Part shown: positions 15,777-23,349 of the stretch, piece after piece | How positions within the stretch are numbered: the first letter of the stretch is position 1 | Layout: each line of letters begins with the position of its first letter | Source: a virus | IMG/VR virus record: IMGVR_UViG_3300030110_002342 | Span: 2,750-27,570 of that record | Direction: 5' to 3' (one strand) | DNA length: 24,821 nucleotides | Notes under the pieces: generated by a model | The model's input: the letters and a program-made list of their open reading frames with translations, nothing else | Told to the model about the DNA's origin: nothing | The model's database searches: none | Position numbers and translations under genes: made by a program

Positions 15777-17304
15777 CTATTCTGATATTATTAATTACAC
15801 AATCAGTTGATAAAATAGTAGTAGCTACAGAAGCTGCGTTTTTTAAAGCACTTTTAGTAACAAGTAATGGATCAATAATACCTTCATTTATCATATGTAC
15901 CATATTTCCCGTAACCACGTTAATCCCAAAACCATCTTTTTCTAATACTTGAGGTTTTATTCCAGCATTATCTAGTATTGTTTTAAAGGGATATAATATA
16001 GATTTAGTTAATATTTCTTCACCTATATTTTCTTCCTTCATATTCATTGCTGCATTTAATAATGCAACTCCACCGCCTGAAACTATACCTTCTTTAATTG
16101 CAGCTTTTGTAGCACAAATAGCATCTTCAATTCTATCTTGTTTTTCTTTTAACTCAATGTCTGAATTAGCACCTACTTTTACTATTGCTACTTTAGCAGA
16201 TAATCTAGCTAATCTAGTTTCTAATCCAATTACTTCATGAGGTTTTAATTTCTTTTTTAAATCTTTTTTGATTTTAGAAATTATTTTTTCCACTTCTGGA
16301 CTTGTTTCTTCGATTTGAATAATTGTTTGATTTGCTGTAGTTGTTGTCTTTAAACAACTTCCTAAATAATCTAATTCTATTATATTTAAATCATCTCCTA
16401 AATCTTCATTAATTATTTGAGCATTGGTAAGCAAAGCTAAATCTTCTAAGATTTCTTTTCTTCTTAATCCATATGCTGGAGGATCTAATACATTTACTTT
16501 TATATTTCCTTTTACTTTATTCATTACTAAAGCTTGTAGAACAGGAACTTCTACTTCACCTATAATACATAAAGATTTATTCTTTTTAATGATATGCTCT
16601 AAAACATTTTGGATTTGTCTTATAGATTCAATCTTTGAATCAACAATCATTAGTAGAGGATTATCTAATTCACAAACTCCTTTTTCTTTATCGTTTATAA
16701 AATTAGGATTTAATAATCCTTTATCATATTCTACTCCTTCTAATATTTCCACTTCTGTTTGTCCCAGTGAAGAAGGTTCCATCATAACAACTCCAGTTTC
16801 TCCTACTGCTCTAAAAGCATCTCCAATTAATGTTCCTAGTTCTGGATCATTGTTTGTAGATATACTTGCTATCTGATCTATCATATCACCAGATACTGGA
16901 ATAGCTACTTTTTCTAAATAAGAAACTACTTTGTTTACTCCAGATAAAATACCTTCTTTTATATCTCTGGTATTAGTTTTATCTATATGTTTATAAGCTT
17001 CTTGTAATATAGCATGTGCTAAAATGGTAGCTGTTGTGGTACCATCACCCGCTTCTTTAACTGTTTTACGTGCTGCTTCTTTTAATAGCGTTGCACCCAT
17101 ATTTTCAACAGGATTTAAAAGAATTATTGAATCTGCAACGGTAACTCCATCTTTAGTAATAATAGGTTTACCATGCTCATCTTCAAGAATAACACATTTA
17201 CCGCTAGCTCCTAATGTAGAGCTAACAGCATTTGTGAGTTTTTCAATTCCTTTAAATACCTGATTTTTGGCTTCATTGCCAAAATTTAGATTTTTTACAA
17301 TCAT
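15760..17304 (-). CDS. groEL: Phage chaperonin GroEL
   Basis: A 514-aa group I chaperonin, the barrel that folds proteins with ATP. All three domains are present. The equatorial ATP site shows TKDGVTVA with D52, GDGTTTAT with the catalytic D87, and RIEDA with D394 (equivalent of E. coli D398), then GGGVALLNAA. The apical domain runs about residues 190-370 (NFINDKEKGV, VLEHIIKKN, LDPPAYGLRRKE). The C-terminus ends IDESSR and lacks the GGM repeat tail that bacterial GroELs carry, so it is 30-odd residues shorter than E. coli GroEL. It is preceded by a TTAAA-repeat leader and followed by an overlapping groES. It probably assists folding of phage capsid or fibre proteins. The host origin is uncertain, since composition matches its neighbours. 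Confidence 0.93.
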   Translation of the reverse strand: MIVKNLNFGNEAKNQVFKGIEKLTNAVSSTLGASGKCVILEDEHGKPIITKDGVTVADSIILLNPVENMGATLLKEAARKTVKEAGDGTTTATILAHAILQEAYKHIDKTNTRDIKEGILSGVNKVVSYLEKVAIPVSGDMIDQIASISTNNDPELGTLIGDAFRAVGETGVVMMEPSSLGQTEVEILEGVEYDKGLLNPNFINDKEKGVCELDNPLLMIVDSKIESIRQIQNVLEHIIKKNKSLCIIGEVEVPVLQALVMNKVKGNIKVNVLDPPAYGLRRKEILEDLALLTNAQIINEDLGDDLNIIELDYLGSCLKTTTTANQTIIQIEETSPEVEKIISKIKKDLKKKLKPHEVIGLETRLARLSAKVAIVKVGANSDIELKEKQDRIEDAICATKAAIKEGIVSGGGVALLNAAMNMKEENIGEEILTKSILYPFKTILDNAGIKPQVLEKDGFGINVVTGNMVHMINEGIIDPLLVTKSALKNAASVATTILSTDCVINNIRIDESSR

Positions 17305-17308
17305 AGTA

Positions 17309-17328
17309 TTTAATTTAATTTAATTTAA
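17309..17328 (-). promoter_or_regulatory. Tandem TTAAA leader of groEL
   Basis: Four tandem 5-bp units (TTTAA on the plus strand) just upstream of the groEL ATG, with no Shine-Dalgarno sequence. Like the TAAA tract at 14303, it is a simple A/T repeat used as leader. The repeated units could vary in number by slippage and so tune expression, which is an inference. Confidence 0.5.
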
Positions 17329-17613
17329 TTATTCGAATGTTTTAACTACTTTTGGTCCTTTAATGAATTCTAACTTTTTGTTATAATGCTCAATACTGCC
17401 ATCAATTGCAGCTTCTGCACCTTCTATAGTTTCTCTTCTTGTAACATCTATCCAAGTATCATCTTGGTCTTTGTATTCCGTTTGGTAAAAACCATTTGGT
17501 AGTTGTACAATCCTCCAGTTTTTCTTTTCTGCAAGATGTTTCCAAAGGTTTATTTGGTCTTCGGAAATTTGTGGTTGACTATTCCACGTTCTAGTCTGAT
17601 AATAAAACGTCAT
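17329..17613 (-). CDS. 94-aa protein, function unknown
   Basis: A 94-aa protein with no recognised family. It begins MTFYYQTRTWNSQPQISEDQ, then WKHLAEKKNWRIVQLPNGFY and ETIEGAEAAIDGSIEHYNKK. The pattern of helix, strand, turn, strand, then helix suggests a small alpha/beta domain, perhaps a decoration or assembly factor. It lies just upstream of groEL and ends within 25 bp of its start. The leader contains a short direct repeat (AAACCAAATAT at 17625-17615 and 17643-17633). Confidence 0.65.
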   Translation of the reverse strand: MTFYYQTRTWNSQPQISEDQINLWKHLAEKKNWRIVQLPNGFYQTEYKDQDDTWIDVTRRETIEGAEAAIDGSIEHYNKKLEFIKGPKVVKTFE

Positions 17614-17667
17614 AATATTTGGTTTTAAGTTTATATTTGGTTTATTGCTCTACCCGAGCAGGGTATG

Positions 17668-18150
17668 TTATCCGAAATGTTCAGGTATTCCAGGCATAAA
17701 TGCTTCTCCACCTTTTTCAAAACCTTCTCCAGGAACTTCTTTTTCATATGTTGGTGCAAGTGGACTTACATCAATAACTAACCCTGTGTTTATATTCCAT
17801 GGTGGATATACTGATATTACAGTAGTTCCAGGAGTTGTTAATGTTTTTTGACAACCTTCAACTATACTATTAACTAAAAAATTCATTACTTTAGTTCTAG
17901 TCTCTTCATCAGGATAAAGCTCAACCATATTTACATCAAATAAATTGGTAATATTTAATTCAAAATCTTTATCCAAGTCAGAACCATAATATGATCCTGA
18001 AATTTGATAATAATGATCATCAGTAGGTTCAGTAGCTATCCAATCTCTTTTATACCATTCTATATTTTCTAATCTATCTGCACAAAATACACCAGCAATT
18101 GAATTATCAGGTGTTCCTTTTGGAGCTTTATAAAGTTTTACGTATCTCAT
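17668..18150 (-). CDS. 160-aa protein, probable virion component
   Basis: A 160-aa protein, no family recognised. It starts MRYVKLYKAPKGTPDNSIAG and contains IEWYKRDWIATEPTDDHYYQ, aromatic-rich and beta-like, then a helical region (MNFLVNSIVEGCQKT) and a Pro/Gly-rich C-terminus (EKEVPGEGFEKGGEAFMPG). It is packed between the fibre-associated 454-aa gene and the 94-aa gene. A role in the tail or baseplate is inferred from position only. Confidence 0.65.
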   Translation of the reverse strand: MRYVKLYKAPKGTPDNSIAGVFCADRLENIEWYKRDWIATEPTDDHYYQISGSYYGSDLDKDFELNITNLFDVNMVELYPDEETRTKVMNFLVNSIVEGCQKTLTTPGTTVISVYPPWNINTGLVIDVSPLAPTYEKEVPGEGFEKGGEAFMPGIPEHFG

Positions 18151-18173
18151 TTTTATATTTATTTTTAAATTTA

Positions 18174-19538
18174 TTAAGATGGTTCACCGCCACCGCCACC
18201 AGCTTGGGTAATACATGGGAATTCAGCATATCCTGATACTGTTCCTGCAAAATTATCATTTAAGAAAGAAGCAAATGTTCCCATTGGTGGTGTAGTACAT
18301 CCTGGAACTAGTGGATCATATCTAAAATATGCTTGTGTTATAGGATTTCCTTCACAATCATTATATCCCTCAGCACCCCAATCTATTTCAAATACATATG
18401 TATTAACTGGTGAGTTAGTCGTATACATAGCTAGTCCGTTACTCATTAATGCAGCAACGCTTACAGTTATCGCTTCTGGACCAAGCATATCTACTGTAAT
18501 AACACTTCCATTTATTAAAGGTACATAATCAGTATCATAAAATCCTTTTATATAAGGTATTGCACCAACCGGTATCCATTGTTGCATAGCCTGAAAATTA
18601 CCACCATAATAAGGAGCATAACCACCTGGACAATCATCAGGCATTGGTGGTGATATATTATTAAATGCATATTTTACTGGATACCATGATCCTACTTGAT
18701 TACCTAGATCCCAAGCAGCTTCACTAAGATCACATCCATTACATATTGCAACTTGCGCACAAGTAGCCGCGCAATCTGGAGGAGCTCCCTCGAAATCAAA
18801 AATACTTCTTATCCAACCTTTGAGTTCAGATACTTGGAATACCATTGGACATACTTGCATAGCCTCAATTATTCCGCTTCTTACAACAATTCTATAAACA
18901 TCTCCAGATTGAGGAAATGTTGAGCCTTTTTCCGTAACTTGAGGTGCTCCATTTAAAAACGCATATGTTCCATTTGGTAACGCAGCGTTATTTGGAGAAG
19001 GAGTAGTAGAAAAAGTATCTATCATATCAAATGGACTATATCCTTGTTGACTGCTAATAAATATATGATCAAATACAGCCGGGGTAGGAACACCATTTGT
19101 TACTACATTTGTATAATTAGGACCTTCAGCTGTTGCGTTAGTATTAAATACTAATGCACACATGTCCTCCATAGATAGATCATCAGCTACTTGTATTACG
19201 TAACCCGTTGTTGGAGTTAAACCAGCAGAAGTTGTAATTGTTCCTACTACAGCTCCAATAACTACTCCTGATCCTAAAAATTGATTATAAGTTTTATTTT
19301 GCCCTGCGCTAACTGAATTAACCCATTCCCAAAATTTTTCAATAGGATATTGTAAGTTGTCATAAGCAGGAATATTTATAAATATATTTCCTGTACCAGT
19401 ACCACTGTTAGGTATGTATTTTATACCTAAAGACCCAGTATGATTTAATCCACCAGCGTTAGTAGTATATGTTACTTCTTCAATTCCATCTAAAAGAACA
19501 GGTCTTAAACCTGCTGTTGTTTTAATGAATCCTTGCAT
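18174..19538 (-). CDS. Tail-associated structural protein (454 aa)
   Basis: A 454-aa beta-rich protein next to the tail fibre gene. It opens MQGFIKTTAGLRPVLLDGIE, with long stretches rich in Gly, Asn, Thr and Val. A cysteine cluster (C256, C260, C266, C269 within PDCAATCAQVAICNGCDL) could bind metal or form disulfides, unusual in an otherwise cysteine-poor protein. The C-terminus is a Gly/Ser stretch (AGGGGGEPS). Candidate tail tip, fibre or adhesin component; the assignment is by composition and neighbourhood. Translation starts behind an A/T-only leader. Confidence 0.65.
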   Translation of the reverse strand: MQGFIKTTAGLRPVLLDGIEEVTYTTNAGGLNHTGSLGIKYIPNSGTGTGNIFINIPAYDNLQYPIEKFWEWVNSVSAGQNKTYNQFLGSGVVIGAVVGTITTSAGLTPTTGYVIQVADDLSMEDMCALVFNTNATAEGPNYTNVVTNGVPTPAVFDHIFISSQQGYSPFDMIDTFSTTPSPNNAALPNGTYAFLNGAPQVTEKGSTFPQSGDVYRIVVRSGIIEAMQVCPMVFQVSELKGWIRSIFDFEGAPPDCAATCAQVAICNGCDLSEAAWDLGNQVGSWYPVKYAFNNISPPMPDDCPGGYAPYYGGNFQAMQQWIPVGAIPYIKGFYDTDYVPLINGSVITVDMLGPEAITVSVAALMSNGLAMYTTNSPVNTYVFEIDWGAEGYNDCEGNPITQAYFRYDPLVPGCTTPPMGTFASFLNDNFAGTVSGYAEFPCITQAGGGGGEPS

Positions 19539-19593
19539 AATTTTATTTTTTTAATATTTTCTTAATCTTATTATTACTTGTTTTTCTTTATTT

Positions 19594-22101
19594 TTACACT
19601 ATTTTAGTAAAGGTAATTTCAATTGGTCTATTACCGGTGGCTGCTGGAAAAGGATTTGAACCAGTTCCGTTAGCAAATGTTACTTCTACTCGAACTGTAT
19701 TTCCTGCTGTAAATTCTCTTACTATGCTACCATAAAACAGTCTATCTCCTGCACCATCATTAACTCTTTCATTAATTACTGTATTAGCAACTGCATTAAT
19801 TCTAACATCTACGTTTACTTCAAGAAATTGATTTTGATCAAACCAGTGTTGAGCAACGTCTATTTGCCATGTACCCGCGGCCTGAGGTCCTACAATAAAT
19901 GATGAAAGTTGACCTGCAGTTCCACCAGCAATAAGTGAGTTTGTCCATGCAAAATCAGCTGCAGTACCCGAATAAGTACCTGTTTCTACTAAAGGTGTTG
20001 TGTCAAATGGTATAGCTGAAGTAGTACCTATTGGAAAATTAACATATGCTACTGGACTACCGTTGACCCATTGAAACACTTGTACTGATTTATAACCTAT
20101 ATCAGTCCATGTTGGTGTAGAACCAGCACCATCTGATGTTAATACATCTCCTGGATTTCCAACTGCACCATTAGCTCTAAGTTCGTCTCCTATATCAAAT
20201 ATATCATTTGTTTGAGCTTGTATATTAATTTCTATAAGAGCTCCATCATCTGTTATATTTGAATCACCAAGAATATTTGCTGCAGTCCAAACTGGAATAC
20301 TATTTGGATTTCCACCTCCACCAATAGCTCCACCACCTCCGGCTAATGGATCAACTACTGAACCACCGCCTCGGTTTATTTGAACTACACCGTTGTTTTG
20401 ATATAATCCTCCATCTGGAACACCTATTGCGTCTGCTGCTGCATCTGTATTAGCTGAGAATAATTTTACACTAGGTAAAAATACTCTAGGTACTTGTGTA
20501 ACAGTAGCTCTATTAACACCACCTTCAGTTATAATTAATGCGTTAGTATTATTAACTGATCCTACACCTATTGCGAATTTAGTATTACCTAATCCTAATG
20601 CATAATTAGTAGCTGGATAACCTGTAGTATCATTTCTAAAACCAATAACCATGTTACCATCTTGACCAGTAATTCCATTACCAATCATAAACACACCATT
20701 AGCGGTTGCATCGGCTAACGTATTAGATTCTCCTATAGCAAAAACATTATCTACACCATTAGTAGTATTATTATAACCTAATACCATCGCGTTTTGCTCT
20801 GTTGTAACTGTGTTACTACCACCAGCAATAAAACTAGCAAATGAACCAGTTAAACTATTGTTTAATCCTAATATATAAGATCTTGCTGTTGTTCCAGCAG
20901 GTAAACCTGTTCCATCTAAAGTGTTTAATTGACCTACAACTAACGATGCTGATGCATTATTAGATATTGTGTTGCCTAAACCAAAAGCTACTGAATGATC
21001 AGAGTTACTTAATATTTGATTACCATTACCAACTGTTAAACAGTTATCAGCTCCTGATACAACATCGTTGTTACCAGCTCCAATTACTACCGATGTATTA
21101 TCAACTTGTACACCGCTAGGATTATTCGAAACCACCACGCCATTTCGAAACCAAGCTGCGGGTATAGGGTTTCCAGGAATACCTACATCTAGTGAAGCTC
21201 CTGTTGCTTGACTTGATCTATCTACAGCTAAAGTACCAGTAAATCTAAAATTAGGATTATAAAATCCATCATTTTGAGGTTTAAATTCAAATTCATAGGA
21301 AGCACCTCCAGTATCAGTATACTTAAATGTACCACCTGGTGAAAAGTTCCACAATCTTCCAACACCTCCCGGCTCAACTGTTACACCATCTACCGCGCCA
21401 GTATCCCGAATTGTAGATGATCCTAATACTCCATTTGGTCCATCTGTCCAAAGTGGAACCTGGTTAGTTATACCGGTTCCTGTAACTGTACCAGATCCGT
21501 TTACAACCCATTGTACACCATTTCCAGCACCTAATGAAGATAATACTTCTCCAGCATTACCTACACTACCTGTTATATCAATTATATCAGCATCGAATTC
21601 AAAATCTGCAAATGTTATGTTCTTAATATCAGGATCAGTTAGTATTTCAAACTGAGGATACAATGCTGCTCCTCCAAGTTTGAATCCTTTACCTTCCCAA
21701 TTATATATGAAACCAAAACCGCCACCATCATCGTCCCAACCGAAAGAAGTTTTGTTTACACCATTTTGTGTAATTGCATATTCTGGGTCTCCAACTGTTG
21801 TTGCAGCGTCTCTATCTACTACAAATCTATAACCATCAGTTAATACAGCTTGTTTTAGTCCTGCACCACCATTAATTGTAAATATAGGAGAATCTCCTAA
21901 GATACTATTTGGACCATCAATCCATTTAGGTATATAATTAGTTGTTCCAAGTCCACCAGTCGGTGTTCCTTTGATAAAAGCAGTAAGTTGACTCAATGTG
22001 ACACTCTTAGTAGGATTGCCTTCTGTTTGCACATCTGATATAATCATTAGATCTTGTAAATCTAAAGTACCGATTCTAGGGTATGAATAAATTATCGCCA
22101 T
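19594..22101 (-). CDS. Tail fibre with YadA-head-like repeats
   Basis: An 835-aa fibre, probably the host-binding protein, forming a trimer at the tail. The N-terminal ~45 residues (MAIIYSYPRI...NPTKSVTL) resemble those of the neighbour at 22105 and so likely anchor it in the virion. Three repeats of a TN-x-x-P-x-W-x-DG-P-N-x-x-LGDS pattern lie at about residues 52-75, 210-233 and 597-620. Residues about 340-500 are tandem repeats with GxxN spacing (VAFGLGNTISNNASASLVVG, FIAGGSNTV, MVLGYNN), matching the left-handed beta-roll of YadA/Hia-type adhesin heads. GNPGDVLTSDGAG (648-660) repeats an earlier motif at 181-194. The C-terminal about 160 residues, beta-rich, end in an IEITFTKIV strand, resembling TNF/C1q-like knobs. 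Assignment is by motif and composition. Confidence 0.8.
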   Translation of the reverse strand: MAIIYSYPRIGTLDLQDLMIISDVQTEGNPTKSVTLSQLTAFIKGTPTGGLGTTNYIPKWIDGPNSILGDSPIFTINGGAGLKQAVLTDGYRFVVDRDAATTVGDPEYAITQNGVNKTSFGWDDDGGGFGFIYNWEGKGFKLGGAALYPQFEILTDPDIKNITFADFEFDADIIDITGSVGNAGEVLSSLGAGNGVQWVVNGSGTVTGTGITNQVPLWTDGPNGVLGSSTIRDTGAVDGVTVEPGGVGRLWNFSPGGTFKYTDTGGASYEFEFKPQNDGFYNPNFRFTGTLAVDRSSQATGASLDVGIPGNPIPAAWFRNGVVVSNNPSGVQVDNTSVVIGAGNNDVVSGADNCLTVGNGNQILSNSDHSVAFGLGNTISNNASASLVVGQLNTLDGTGLPAGTTARSYILGLNNSLTGSFASFIAGGSNTVTTEQNAMVLGYNNTTNGVDNVFAIGESNTLADATANGVFMIGNGITGQDGNMVIGFRNDTTGYPATNYALGLGNTKFAIGVGSVNNTNALIITEGGVNRATVTQVPRVFLPSVKLFSANTDAAADAIGVPDGGLYQNNGVVQINRGGGSVVDPLAGGGGAIGGGGNPNSIPVWTAANILGDSNITDDGALIEINIQAQTNDIFDIGDELRANGAVGNPGDVLTSDGAGSTPTWTDIGYKSVQVFQWVNGSPVAYVNFPIGTTSAIPFDTTPLVETGTYSGTAADFAWTNSLIAGGTAGQLSSFIVGPQAAGTWQIDVAQHWFDQNQFLEVNVDVRINAVANTVINERVNDGAGDRLFYGSIVREFTAGNTVRVEVTFANGTGSNPFPAATGNRPIEITFTKIV

Positions 22102-22104
22102 GTT

Positions 22105-22371
22105 TTATTGTACTATCATTACTATTCCGGCTGCATTTAGCGGAGCTGCACCTAATCCGTCTGTTTGATAAAGTTGTCCTGCTACCAAACCTCCAGCAAG
22201 AGCTGCTGCATTGTCTTGATAACTAGGAATAACTCCTAAACCTTTTTCTACCACAGCTTGAACTGTAAAGTTTTTGGTAGGGTTTCTACTAGCAGTAGCA
22301 TTTATCTTGCTTCCTACTAAATAATCTCCAGCTTCTGGAATTTCTAATGGATATGATGTTATTATTGCCAT
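22105..22371 (-). CDS. Short fibre-related protein
   Basis: An 88-aa protein whose N-terminus (MAIITSYPLEIPEAGDYLVG, then NPTKNFTVQAVV) resembles the fibre start (MAIIYSYPRI, NPTKSVTLSQ). It appears to share the virion-anchor segment, followed by a short Gly/Ala tail, AGGLVAGQLYQTDGLGAAPL, of a kind often found at the ends of small phage proteins. It may be an adaptor or capping subunit, or a remnant of a second fibre gene. It is the first gene of the leftward operon and starts beside the divergent intergenic region. Confidence 0.65.
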   Translation of the reverse strand: MAIITSYPLEIPEAGDYLVGSKINATASRNPTKNFTVQAVVEKGLGVIPSYQDNAAALAGGLVAGQLYQTDGLGAAPLNAAGIVMIVQ

Positions 22372-22392
22372 ATTTAATTTTTTTATTGTCTA

Positions 22393-22406
22393 TAAGTATA
22401 TACTTA
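22393..22406. promoter_or_regulatory. 14-bp perfect palindrome, possible operator
   Basis: TAAGTATATACTTA equals its own reverse complement. It lies 22-35 bp from the ATG of the leftward gene at 22371 and may be a dimeric repressor site. The binding protein is not known. Confidence 0.45.
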
Positions 22407-22480
22407 CACAAAAAAGAGTAAATTTACAAAATACTGTGTAATATAGTATATCTATTATATAATACCTTACTCCTATCTAG

Positions 22481-22501
22481 ATATTATACGTAGTATAATA
22501 T
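22481..22501. promoter_or_regulatory. 9-bp inverted repeat with 3-nt loop, possible operator
   Basis: ATATTATAC, then GTA, then GTATAATAT form a perfect inverted repeat. No T tract follows on either strand, so a terminator is unlikely. It could be an operator or a DNA cruciform. It stands just before the branched RNA structure. Confidence 0.45.
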
Positions 22502-22505
22502 CATT

Positions 22506-22577
22506 AAGGGGGAGAAGAGCTTTTAGAAAAGCACGTTACGTATAGAGAGGTACGGCGTTCCCCCTCCCTTTTTTTTT
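22506..22577 (+). ncRNA. Predicted branched RNA hairpin ending in T9 (terminator or small RNA)
   Basis: An outer stem AGGGGGA (22507-22513) pairs with TCCCCCT (22559-22565). Inside, GCTTTT-AG-AAAAGC (22519-22532) forms one hairpin, and CGTA (22539-22542) with TACG (22551-22554) a second, extended by ACG/CGT. Nine T follow (22569-22577). This three-way-junction shape, GC-rich in an A/T-rich region, fits a plus-strand intrinsic terminator or a small RNA ending in one. Which is right cannot be seen from sequence. Confidence 0.55.
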
Positions 22578-22705
22578 CGTATTTTCCTTCGTAAATCGTT
22601 TTTTTTGATGCCGGCGGCCTATTTTATATTGGATTTTTGCTATATATACAAGCTTTTTACCATGCTTACCAAAATACTTTTAGCATTTTATTCTGGCTAC
22701 CCTCT

Positions 22706-22745
22706 TCGAAAGTTAATACGAGTTTATCATGATAATAAAATAAAA
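22706..22745 (+). repeat. 40-bp element R1
   Basis: First of four copies with identical layout: TCGAAA, 2 bp, TAATACGA, 8 variable bp, then TGATAATAAAATAAAA. Here the core is intact. The copy ends 7 bp before the ATG of the 59-aa gene at 22753. The TGA, TAA and TAA are in frame with each other. Confidence 0.8.
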
Positions 22746-22752
22746 CAAAGAT

Positions 22753-22932
22753 ATGATTACATTAACTACAAACAAATATCAAACACAATTAATATCATCA
22801 CTCATTATTAATAACTTACATTATAACTTTATAATATTAAATAATAAATTAATATTTACTCATCAAATCAATACTGATTTATTAACTAAATTATTAAATA
22901 AACATTACTATAAATATAAACTATATAAATAA
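22753..22932 (+). CDS. 59-aa protein, function unknown
   Basis: An ATG seven bases after element R1 opens a frame of 59 codons, starting MITLTTNKYQTQLISSLI and ending KYKLYK. It is Ile/Asn/Lys-rich and unlike known families. The position right after a 40-bp element, like the genes at 23706 and 24469, supports it. A longer plus-strand frame starting at 22605 runs across it and is not preferred, because its start is not behind an element and it overlaps the structured region. Confidence 0.5.
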   Translation: MITLTTNKYQTQLISSLIINNLHYNFIILNNKLIFTHQINTDLLTKLLNKHYYKYKLYK

Positions 22933-22990
22933 TATGTCAATATGTCACATTATGACACTATGACCTATACTTATGACACTATGTCACATA
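22933..22990. repeat. Iteron-like cluster of ATGTCA/ATGACA motifs
   Basis: Within 58 bp, the hexamer pair ATGTCA or ATGACA occurs repeatedly in both orientations. TATGACACTATG appears twice (22951-22962 and 22972-22983), and TATGTCA stands at 22933 and 22941. No gene covers the region. Short clustered direct and inverted repeats suggest binding sites for a phage DNA-binding protein, or an origin. Confidence 0.5.
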
Positions 22991-23008
22991 ATAAACAATA
23001 ATACACTT

Positions 23009-23048
23009 TCGAATGTTAATACTAATTAATGTCGATAATATAATAAAC
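23009..23048 (+). repeat. 40-bp element R4 (degenerate)
   Basis: TCGAAT, GT, TAATACTA, 8 bp, then CGATAATATAATAAAC: the same 40-bp spacing as the other three copies, with substitutions in the core (G to T) and end. It lies 55 bp before the gene at 23104. A small palindrome, AGTTGATAATCAACT (23049-23063), follows directly. Confidence 0.6.
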
Positions 23049-23103
23049 AGTTGATAATCAACTAAATAAATAATAATTAATAACTTAAATTAAAATTAAA
23101 ACT

Positions 23104-23334
23104 ATGACTACACTAAATTTAAAAAGATTTGTGATTAGAAAATCACTAATCGGTAAAAACACAACTATCAATGTTGAATTCAAAAATGGTAAAACTTGCA
23201 CTTACAATCACGATAAAGTGTATGAAATCATGAAAGATAAATTAAATACTCTTCCGTGTTTCAAAAAGTACAACTCATACACTAGTTCAACTAATGTACC
23301 AGTGAGTGTTAGAGAAGTTGTTGAAGTACAGTAA
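23104..23334 (+). CDS. 76-aa protein, function unknown
   Basis: A 76-aa basic protein, MTTLNLKRFVIRKSLIGKNT at the start and SVREVVEVQ at the end. It reads as a short beta hairpin plus helix, with one internal CTYNHDKVYEIMKDKL segment. No family is recognised. The A/T-only leader (TTAAATTAAAATTAAAACT) supports the ATG. It is the first clear gene of the rightward cluster. Confidence 0.7.
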   Translation: MTTLNLKRFVIRKSLIGKNTTINVEFKNGKTCTYNHDKVYEIMKDKLNTLPCFKKYNSYTSSTNVPVSVREVVEVQ

Positions 23335-23349
23335 ACAACACTCTTAAAA

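Larger units (their letters stand above)
22372..22752. promoter_or_regulatory. Divergent intergenic control region
   Basis: About 380 bp separate the leftward late operon from the first rightward gene. It holds an exact 14-bp palindrome TAAGTATATACTTA (22393-22406), a 21-bp palindromic hairpin (22481-22501), a branched RNA structure ending in T9, and 40-bp element R1. It is A/T-rich apart from the GC-rich structured part. I cannot assign a definite promoter by eye: TTTTG and TTTTTTG runs are present on the minus strand, but the spacing of the Bacteroidota -33/-7 motif is not met. Confidence 0.55.

Noticed and set aside
16424-16876. 150-codon frame on the plus strand within groEL
   Set aside because: It is antisense to conserved groEL codons, with Ser/Thr/Phe-rich composition typical of reverse-complement reading of A/T-rich coding DNA.
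17648-17665. TACCC-GAGCA-GGGTA hairpin after the 17668 gene, as a terminator
   Set aside because: No T tract follows on the minus strand, and a second pairing (GCTC/GAGC) competes, so it is not supported as a terminator.
22405-22445. Bacteroidota-type -33/-7 promoter near the late operon start
   Set aside because: TTTTG and TTTTTTG runs exist, but their spacing and the TAnnTTTG box do not match.
22605-22811. 68-codon plus-strand frame starting MMPAAYFILDFC
   Set aside because: It begins within the tail of the structured region, has no A/T leader or element before it, and overlaps R1 and the better supported 59-aa gene. A start at 22662 (MLTKILL) remains possible but weak.
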